Positions 1 to 8,700 of a DNA stretch of 10,418 bases are shown here, piece by piece. The position numbers were made by a program, and so were the translations under genes. Each line of letters begins with the position of its first letter. Position 1 is the stretch's first letter. The notes beneath the pieces are model-generated. The model was not told the DNA's origin, did no database searches, and worked only from the letters and a program-made list of their open reading frames with translations. The DNA is from Baffinella frigidus (lineage: Eukaryota; Cryptophyceae; Cryptomonadales; Baffinellaceae): assembly GCA_026770585.1 (NCBI GenBank), contig MU647518.1:68367-78784 (forward strand), written 5' to 3'.

Positions 1-208
1 TGGGGTTTGGGGTTTGGGGTTTGGGGTTGGGGTTTGGGGTTTGGGGTTTGGGGTTTGGGGTTTGGGGTTTGGGGTTTGGGGTTTGGGGTTTGGGTTGTGG
101 GGTTTTGGGTTTGAAGTTTGGGGTTTGGGGTTTAGGGTTTCGTGTTTAGTGTTCAGTGTTTAGTGTTCAGTGTTTAGGCTTAGCTTTAGGGTTGAGGGTT
201 CAGCGCAC
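1..208 (-). repeat. Intron 15: telomere-like array (partial)
   Basis: Near-perfect TTTGGGG units (1-95) change to TTTGGG/TTTAGGG and then TTTAGTG/TTCAGTG (140-180) and TTGAGGG at the donor ATG|GTGCGCTGAAC. The polarity is the same as in the complete introns, so the acceptor is expected just left of the window. Confidence 0.85.
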
Positions 209-604
209 CATAAAGAGGCCCGCAAAGCTCCCCCGGTCGCGAACAGCATTCGAAAACCGGTCCTTCGCTTCCAACACGAAACCCCCCTCCACCCCCGCGG
301 TCGCGAGCGTCAGGCCTCTCCCAGCGATGATGCTATGCGCGACCGACACGCTCGACGCCACCACCGAAACGGTGAACGGGCTTCCTGATATATGCCCCCC
401 CCCGCCCCCTGCCTGCACCACCATGGTGTACGCCCCCGCCAGGGTGACAGTGTACGTCACGGCGTACCCCCCATCCTCGCGATCGGTACCGACGCTCCTC
501 GCGAACGACGGTTGTAGCGCGGTTGCTAGCTCCGCGATGAAGACTCCCCCGCCGGATGTCAGCTCGAGGCCGTTGGATGCCACCGCCTGGCGCAGGCAAG
601 CATT
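209..604 (-). CDS. Exon 15: filamin repeat 15 (end) and start of repeat 16
   Basis: 132 codons, phase 0. The acceptor is TAACGCAG|AATGCTTGC and the donor ATG|GTGCGCTGAAC at 208. It has GGYAVTYTVTLAGAYTMVVQ and SGSPFTVSVVAS, then repeat 16 with LTLATAGVEGGFVLEAKDRF. The acceptor is chosen because ATGCTTGC mirrors GTGCTTGC at the donor of exon 14 and because the join FVIQ-NACLRQAV is in frame. The gene continues beyond the left edge. Confidence 0.83.
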
Positions 605-2689
605 CTGCGTTAGTGCTGGGGATGTGTGCTGCATAGCCTGCCATCAAATCGGCCCGGGCCGATAGCGTGATCTCGACTCTTGCAATTGGGGATCAGGCTC
701 GTGTGCCCAAGAGGATTCTCATGCAATCAATCTAACTTCGGACCAATACAGAATCTGTCCCGCTATCTCAGGCTCCCCATGCGGAAGGTAAGGGTGTATA
801 TGCTATTTCAGGCATCAAATGATGCTATCTTACGCCTTTATATCAGGACAGATTCTGGTATGGTCCGAGATGAAATCTCTGGGGGAATTCCCAATCCCTC
901 CAGTAGGCTATACAACACGTTCCTGGTGTGGGCGCGGGTTCTGGGTTAGTGCTGCGGGTGTGTGTATTGCCTAGCCTAGCTCATAATCGATAATGACCTC
1001 CAGCGTGATATGTCGACTCTTGCAATGTGGGCGCAGGTTCGGTTGTGCGGGAGGATTCTCCCTTGCACTCAATCTTTGGGAGAAATTCCCCACCAATCTT
1101 TGGGGGAAACTCATTGGATACGAACAAAATGGCAGCACCAACGGCGTGAGTGTGGAGCAAGGAAATTGAGCAAGCACCTGGATAACGAAGGTCGCGGGGG
1201 TCCCCGCCGTAGCGACACTCGTCGCCAGGCCCCGCGCAAAGCACTTGTCCGGCGCCGGCGGGCCTGTGACAACATCCAGGATCCGAAGCGGGAACGGCGA
1301 GCCGCGGATATTCTTCTCATTGATGTGCACTGATGCGGATGGCGCCCCGGGGTATGTTGTCATGTACTGCAGCGTCCACACCCGAGGGTGCTCCGCGGTT
1401 GAGGAGAGGGTGATGATTGGGACGACCACCGTGGGGTCCGGGGCGGGGTAGGATATGATGGAGCGCACGACCAAGCCGGCGACGTCGGTGAGGGGGTTGC
1501 CCCAGAAGTCTCGAGGGACGACCCACATGGAGATGGCGCGCTGCTTCGCACCCCCGAAGACCCCCGCGCCGTGAGCGGTGGAGTTCTCGGGGGAGACGGC
1601 GTTCGGCACGATCGAGAGGGTGAAGGGCGACCCTTGCACGGGGGTCGACCCGCCTATCCCAGCCATGTACAGCGCGCCCGCCCCGCGGGGGTATGAAGGG
1701 ACGGCGGCGGTGTGGGAGAGGAGTGACACACGCCACTCTCCTCCAGAAGTCTTGGTAACGCTCGTTTCCAAGTCAAGCGGCAACCCGAGGGAGTCGCGGA
1801 GCGTGATGTCAAACGGCGTGTCGAATCCCACACGGACGGAGTTCCCGAAAACGTCGCGCGTCTGCAGAGCGAACGACGCGGCGATCCCCGCAGTCACGAG
1901 TGTCAGCCCCCCCCCGACCCCGCCGAACACCCCTGCGGCCTGAAACGTACCCGGCTCGAGGCGGAAACGGACCCCCCCCCCCGTGAGGAGCCCCCCCCCG
2001 TCGAGGCGGATTTCAATGAGGTAGGCGCCGGAACGCGTCCCGGCAGCTGCGAGGGCGAACGCGCCATCGCCTCTCCGCGTGAGCGCGAGGGGGGATGGAG
2101 GCTGCCCGTTGACCGTCATCATCGACTCCCCCGCGAGGGAATGCGCCGATGTGTGTGAGAGGGCGTTGCCGAACGTGTCGCGGAGCACCGCCACCCCCCC
2201 CAAGTCCAACACCACCGATCCGCACGTCCCCGCGGCGACAACCGCGCAGGTGTGGAGCGTGGGGAATTCGAGGGTGGATGCGAGGGGGGAGACGTCCCCG
2301 GCGAGGACGGAGATCGCGTAGGGGGATGCAGCGACGGGCGACCCCCTCCAGAGGATGGATAGCGTCATTGCACCTGCGATTTGCATGCGGGTTATTCGAA
2401 AGTGGACTCGGAACTGGGAGGGGACGCGTTGGCGGGGGCGTTTTCGGGTTGTTACGACCGCTTCCTCACGAATCATATATAGGCCACACCCACAAGAATT
2501 TGCTAGCCACCTCCTACCGTAGGGCGACCCGTAGGTCATACAATTCGCACACCGCTTCCTCAACACTCTCGATTCCGGGTGGCTCGTGTTCGTCATGTCC
2601 CTCACAAGCACCCCCCCCCTCACCCTCCCCGGTATGGAGGGTGGGGAGGGTGATACAGGGTTGTGGGTTGAGGGTACAGGGTTGTAGGT

Positions 2690-2721
<32 letters not shown>

Positions 2722-5700
2722 GGTGTAGGGTTGAGGGTGTTGTGCCGAAAGTTGTCAACTGTCTTCTCAATACACTGCCAGGGCGGAGTTTTCGTATCCG
2801 TCAACTCAAGGGCGAAAACCGATTTTCAACTACCCATCACGGGTACCTCGTCTCAAAAGTTGACATATTTATGGGGGGGTTGACTTTCACAACATCTCCG
2901 CAGTCGCATTGCAATAGTCCTCTATCAAATATCATATTTGATCCTCCGGTGCGAACACACACGGTGCGCTACGCACTGTAGCTCGTAGCGGTGTAGTCGA
3001 CCCCGCGATTTGTATGCGGGTTATTGAATATCGGGATTCAGGGTTTGGGGTTTAGGGTCTAGGGCTTATGTTTTGGGGTTCAGTGTTTAGTGTTAAGGTT
3101 TAGTGTTTAGGGTTTAGGGTTTAGGATTTAGGGTTTGTGTTCGCACCGGAGCGCGTAGCGGTGTAGTCGACCCCATACGTCCCATTCCTGAAATCGACGA
3201 CCGCCGGCTGGTGATGATACGCCACAAAACCCTCCCCACCCTCCACACCGGGGAGGGTGAGGGGGGGGATGCTAGTGAGGGACGTGACGAACACGAGCCA
3301 CCCGGAATCGAGGGTGTTGAGGAAGCGGTCGCGTCCCACGAGGGTGAAGCGGGATCGTGTCCCCGCGGTTGCGAGGGAGGTCCCGTGGAGGAGGGACGTG
3401 CGGGGGTCGAGCAACGCGGCACGCACCTGGTGTGGGGTTTGGGTTTTGGGTTTTGGGTTTTGGGGTTTGGGTTTTGGGTTTTGGGGTTTTGGGGTTTGGG
3501 GTGTGGGGTTTGGTGTGTGAGGTTTTGGGTATGGGGTGTGGGGTGTGGGGTGTAGGATGTAGGGCGTAGGGTGAAGGGTGTAGGGTGTAGGGTATAGGGT
3601 GTAGGGTTCAGCGGCGCGTACCGCAATAACGAACGGGCTTCCCATGACGTGCACGCGCCCTGTAGTCACGGACAACAGCGCAGACAGCGACGTCGTCGGC
3701 GCGTAGCTGCACACGTACGTCCCCATCCCTCCATCCACACATTTCCCACGGAGGTGCGACCGCGCCCCGTCCAGGTTCACCACGAACGTCGCACCCCCCC
3801 TCGTGATATCATTCCCGAAAACATCCCGCGCGGAAACAACGAACGTCGCCACACGCCCCGCCGTCGCCTGAATCACCCCCAGGCCTTCCGAGCGACACTT
3901 GGGGGCCGACGCCCCCCCCGGGAGGACGCGTATGGGGATTGTGGATATGTTGGAGGCGAGGTACGTGAGGAGGAGGGTGTGGTTGCCGGCGACGGTTGGG
4001 GTGTAGGTTCCGAGGACCGTGTGCTCCTGGAATAGGGTTTAGGGTTTCGGGTTTAGGGTTTAAGGTTTAGGATTTAGGGGTTAGGGTTTAGGGTTTAGGG
4101 TTTAGGGTTCAGGGTTTAGGGTTCAGGGTTCAGGGTTTATGGTTTAGGGTTTAGGGATGAGGATTGAAGGTTTAGGGATCAGGGTGTAGGGTTTAGGGTT
4201 TAGGGTTCAGGGTTTAGGGGTTAGGGACCGTATGCTCCTGAACCAGCGCGCCCGGAAGGTTCCGGAGAACCACTGCCGCGGATGGATTCCCGGAGATGCG
4301 CGCGAGAAGACCGGGCGGGAGTGTGTTCCCATGCCCGAACGCGTCCCTGACATACACCCGGAAGTCGCTCCGCTCCCCCGCGACCGCACTGGTCAAACTT
4401 ACGGCTTCCACGCGCGTCTCGCGGCCCGAAGGGTACCCGGGCGCCACCATGACCCCCCCCCCGGACCGCCTTGCTAGGGAGGGGCTCCCTTGGATCGCCT
4501 CGCCGGTTGAGAGGAGGGTAACAGCGATTGAGTAGGACCCTGTGATGGTTGTTGTGTACCCTGCGACGTACGTCCCGTCTAGTTCGTCGCGGATTGAGAC
4601 CTGGGTTGGGGTTTGGGGTTTGGGGTTTGGGGTTTGGGGTTTGGGGTTTGGGGTATGGGGTTTGGGGTTTGGGGTTTTGATTTTGGTTTTTTGGTTTTTG
4701 GTTTTTGGTTTTTGGGTTTTGGGGTTTGGGGTTTGGGGTTTGGGGTTTAGGGTTTTGGGTTTGGGGTTTGGGGTTTAAGGATTTGGCTTTTGGTTTTAGA
4801 GCTGAGGGTTTAGGGTTTAGAGTTTAAGGTTTATGATTTATGGTTTAGGGTTTAGGGTTTAGGGTTTAGGGTTTATTAAAGCTTTAGGGTTATGGTATAG
4901 GGTTTCAGACCGTCACAGCACCCACCCCCGCCACAGCAACGCCGAACAGCTCCGCAGAGCCCCCCGGGCGATACAGCAGCGCATTCCCGAATCGATCACG
5001 CGCCTGAATCGTGAAGGTGTTGTCCTCCCCCGCGGTCCCCAACACCAACCCCCCCCCGCTCGCCCCACTCCCCCCCCCACCCCCCCCAGCCGCCCCAGGG
5101 AGAACTGTGAGGGCGAAAGGGCTTCCTGATATGGAGTTCCCGTCGATTGACTCGATGCCGGGGGCGGTGATGTCCATGGAGTATAGCCCGGATCGCGTGA
5201 GGGAGTAGGAGAGGGTGTAGTCTCCGTCGCCGTTGTCTTGGGTGAGGAAGGATTGCTTCACACCGGAGGCGTGGGTGAGGACCTGGGTTTGGGTTTTGGG
5301 GTTTGGGGTTTGGATTTTGGGGTTTGGGGTTTGGGGTTTGGGGTTTGGGGTTGAAGGTTGGGGTTTAGGGTTTGGGGTTGAGGGTTGCAGGTTGAGGGTT
5401 TAGGGTTTAGGGTTTAGGGTTTGGGTTTTGTGGTATGGGGTTGAGAGTTTCGGGTTTCGGGTTTCGGGTTTCGGGTTTAGGGTGTAAGGTGTAGGGTGTA
5501 GGGTGTAGGGTGTGAGGTTTAGGATGTAGAATGCAGGATGAAGGGTGTAGGGTGTAGGGTGTAGGGATGAGTGTTCTGAGGTCAGGTTTTTGGGTTGAGG
5601 GTAAGACCGCCTGGAACAGCTGCCCGCCGAGAGAGTAGAGGAACCCGAAGGAATCGACCTGGTTTGGGGTTTTGGGTTTAAGATTTAGTGTTTAGTGTTA

Positions 5701-8700
5701 AGTGTTTAGTGATTCTGGTTTCTGGTTTCTGATTTACGGTTTATGGTTTATGGTTTAGGGGTCAGGGGTTAGGGTTTGGTGTTTCGGGTTTAGGGTTTAT
5801 GATTTAGGTTTTTTGGTGTAAGGTTTAGGGTGTAGGGCGTAGGGGTCAGGGTTAGAACCGAATGGATCACGAACGACCCAGAGTTCCCCGCAGTCGCCAC
5901 GCTCACCGACCCCCCCTCAGCGAAGCAGCGCGAAGGGTCGACGCGCGCACTCGGATGATTCACCGCGATAAAGTTCGGCGAAAAAGGGGACCGCGGGACA
6001 TCCACCCCCCCCACTTGAATCCCAAGCGTCGCGATTCCCGCGGATGAGCGTGAGTAGGAGGCTACGGCGACTGCGTCCCCCGTGTCGCTCGCCCACGTGT
6101 AGCTCAGCGGGGATCCGGCGAGGGTGAGGGTGAGGGTGGACGTGAGGGTGGATGCGTCTGTCGAGGGTGAGCGGAGGGCGTTGCCGAAAGCGTCGCGGAG
6201 GAGGACGCGGATCTGGGTTGGGGTTTGAGGTTTGGGGTTTGAGTTTGGGGTTTGGGGTTTGGGGTTTGGGTTTTGGGGTTTGGGGTTTGGGGTATGGGGT
6301 TAAGTGTTGACGGTTTATTGTTTATTGTTTATTGTTTAGTGTTTATTGTGTCGGGGTTAGGGTTCAGGCGGACCTCGAGGGCTCTCGACAGCGTGCCCCC
6401 CACCAATCCCGTCCCCGACGCTTTACACTGCGCAGCAGCCGCGACACTCCCAACACTCACCGTCACGCGCAGGGCCCCCCCGGTGAAGACCCCCCTCGAT
6501 CCGAGGATGATCGAGAACGCGTGCTCCCCGGAGGAGGATAGGGTGGTTTGAAGCATGTAGGTCCCGCTTGATAGGTCGGTCATTGGAGTGTCGGTGGTGG
6601 TTGATGTTGGGGTCACGTGCCGCACGTTTACGTCGCTCCCGCCGGTCGAGATAGCGTTGCCGTACCTGGGTTTGGGGTTTGGGGTTTGAGGTTTGGGGTT
6701 TAGGGTTTAGGGTTTGGGGTTTAGGGTTCAGGGTTTCGGGTTTAGGGTTTAGGGTTTCTGGTATATGGTTCATGGCTAATGGTTTATGGTTTATGGTTCT
6801 CAGTTATGGTTCATGGTTGATGGTTGATGGTTGATGGTAAATGGTTCATGGTTGATGGTTAATGGTTAATGGTTGATGGTGTTTTGGTTTATGGTTTATG
6901 GGTTATGGTTTATGGTTTATGGTTTATGGTTTATGGTTTATGGTTTAGTTAAGGGTTGCTGTACGTATCGCGTGTGACGAAAGCCACCGCAACCGTGTCT
7001 CCTGGAAACACTAGACAATAAACACCAAACACGATACACTAAACAATACGTTTAGGGCTGAGCGTTTAGAGTTCAGGTTGTAGGGTTCATGTACGTATCG
7101 CGCGTGACGAAAGCGAGAGCGATCGCGTCTCTTGGAGGCGTGTTCGTCCGCAAGACGGACGCGACAAACTGGTTCACGTTTTGAATAACCCCTAAACGAT
7201 AAGACCTAGGACCCTACGGTAGGCGACCCGTAGGGACATAGGGGGTTCCTACGGATAAGGTAACGAAAACTCGGCCCAAAATGGGCCGAAAAGCCCTTCG
7301 TAGCCCGCTGTGTGGGTTGGCGTACGTATCGCGTGTGACGAAAGCGAGAGCGATCGTGTCTCCCGGAGGCATATTCGTCCGCGAGACGGACGCGACTGAC
7401 CGGTTTACGTCCTGGGGTAGGGTTTGGGGTTTGGGGTTTAGTGTTGATTGTTTATTGTTTATGGGTTATTGTGTAGTGTTTGGGGTGTATGTTGAAGGTG
7501 TAGTGCATAGAATTCTGGGTTTATGGTTTATGGTTATTATGGTGTATGGTTTGAGTTTTGTGGTTTATGGATTATGGATGATGGATTATGGATTATGGAC
7601 TATGGACTATGGTTTAAGATTTATGGTTTCGGGTCTCGGGTTTCGGGTAAGTGTTTCGGGTTAAGTGTTTCGGGTTTCGGGTTTCGGGTTTCGGGTTTCG
7701 GGTTTCGGGTTTCGGGTTTCGGGTTCACCGCTGCCCCCGGGACCATCTCGATCATAGCGGACGCAACCAGCGACCCCTCATACGCAACCGTCACCGCATA
7801 CCTCCCAGCGAGGGTCCCGAAGTACTCATACTGGAACGCGTTGCTCGTGAAGGTTACCTGGTTTCGGATTTCGGGTTTATGGCTTGGGGTTGAGGGTGTC
7901 AGCGACCCCTCGTACGCAAGAGTCATCGCGTAGCTCCCAGCGAGGGTCCCGGAATACTCATACTGAAAAGCGTTGAGAGAAAATTCCACCTGGTTTCGGG
8001 TTTGGGGTTGAGGGTGTCAGTGGCCCCTCGTACGCAACCGTCACCGCTTATCTCAGAAAACCCCTTTTAACAGTCCTTTCCCTAAAGTCAAATACCCTAC
8101 AAATCCGTCAACTTATGCGTAGAGTAAAGAATAAGTTGACGGATTTGTAGGGGAGTTGACTTGGGAAAACGACTTTTAAAAGGGGGCTTCAGAGATAAGC
8201 GCGTAGCTCCCGGCGAGTGTCCCGGAGTACTCGTATTGGAACGCGTTGTGAGAAAAGTCGATCTGGTTTGGGGTGTAGGGTTTGGGGTTAAGGGTCTGGG
8301 TTTTATGGTTTATGTTTCAGGGTTGAGGGGTTTAAGGGTTTGGGTTCAGAATTCATTTGGGTTCAGGATTCAGGGTGTAGGGTTTAGGCGGGGGGGCGGG
8401 AGTCTACCAACCGCACCGCGACCGCATCCCTGTCTGGTGTCGGCATGCTGACCCAAAACTCAGGGATGTCCGCCTCAGGGTTCATCGTTCAGGGACTAGG
8501 ATTCAGTGGGTAGGGTTTGGGAGAGCACCAGACGCACCGCAACAGTCTCCCCATTGGATGTCTGGATGCCGACTCCGAACTCAGGGATGTCTGCGAATGG
8601 GTCTGGTGAGAACGCGTTGCCGAACTGGTCCCTGGTTTCGGGTTTGGGGTTTAGGGTTTGGGGTTTAGGGTGTGGGGTTTAAGTTTTAGGTTTTGAGGTT

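Larger units (their letters stand above)
2374..3146 (-). other. Intron 13: composite, 773 nt
   Basis: Only parts are telomere-like: TTTAGGG at 3035-3136 by the donor, and TTGAGGG units at 2657-2745. The acceptor is non-repetitive (AATCGCAG|GTGCAATG). Between them lie an inverted copy of exon 13, fragments of exon 13 and of the acceptor region, and a diverged foldback-type sequence. The flanks GGTGCGAACAC and GGTGCAATGAC match at 8 of 11 bases. Confidence 0.75.
6666..7325 (-). repeat. Intron 6: telomere-like array plus exon-6 duplicates, 660 nt
   Basis: From the acceptor: TTTGGGG/TTTAGGG units (6666-6760), then a long block of TTTATGG, TTGATGG and TTCATGG units (6765-6950). The exon-6 copies A and B follow, with unique sequence 7181-7320 up to the donor. 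Donor-side GTACGCCAAC and acceptor-side GTACGGCAAC match at 9 of 10 bases. Confidence 0.8.
7858..8262 (-). repeat. Tandem duplication of acceptor-plus-exon-5 unit
   Basis: The acceptor of exon 5 recurs at 7857, 7989 and 8262. After removing the 155 bp of foldback element plus one CG, the spacings are about 132 and 118 bp. Each unit contains a short telomere-like stretch ending ACCAG (or CCAG) and the coding stretch NAFQYEY.GTLAG. The copies differ at scattered positions, so they are not very recent. Confidence 0.7.
7858..8528 (-). repeat. Intron 4: exon duplicates, foldback element and telomere-like segments
   Basis: This intron is not a simple array. From the donor side it holds a short TTTGGG/TTCAGGG stretch with the copy of exon 4 (8408-8473). 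A telomere-like stretch (8266-8395), the exon-5 copies Z and Y and the foldback element follow. Short TTTCGGG/TTTGGGG/TTGAGGG segments sit in front of each copy. Confidence 0.7.

Noticed and set aside
1-120. True chromosome end (telomere) at the left edge, and likewise at the right edge
   Set aside because: The arrays are degenerate, short and bordered by exons with splice sites; the same gene continues on both sides. They behave as introns.
156-665. Plus-strand open frame of 169 codons
   Set aside because: It overlaps exon 15 antisense, starts inside the telomere-like array and has no recognisable domain. The minus-strand reading is a clear filamin repeat.
680-949. Plus-strand open frame of 89 codons inside intron 14
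   Set aside because: No motif is recognised and the composition is unlike the exons. It lies across duplicated intron sequence, and chance length in this base composition explains it.
2149-2706. Plus-strand frame of 185 codons sharing peptides with a minus-strand frame near 3200-3330
   Set aside because: The shared peptide comes from the inverted exon-13 copy read in a non-coding frame; it is not a second protein.
2374-2770. Upstream extension of the long minus-strand frame to a methionine near 2770
   Set aside because: The extension codes low-complexity repeat peptide and antisense exon copy. Homology to filamin repeats starts exactly at the AG|GTGCAATG junction, so this is intron, not a gene start.
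3427-3600. Coding use of the NPKP/TLHPTPY-type open frame after exon 12
   Set aside because: The frame is an intron read-through; skipping it joins VIAV to RAALLD in frame and at the duplicated GGTRCGYGCCGC flank.
7281-7933. Plus-strand frames rich in GLGFRVSGFGFRVSGFGF-type peptide
   Set aside because: These are translations of the telomere-like array, open only because seven-base units without stops repeat in three frames.
8047-8199. Intrinsic terminator or RNA gene from the long hairpin
   Set aside because: The arms are 70 bp with target-type CG flanks and interrupt an exon copy. There is no T-tract or RNA family signature, so a mobile element is the better reading.
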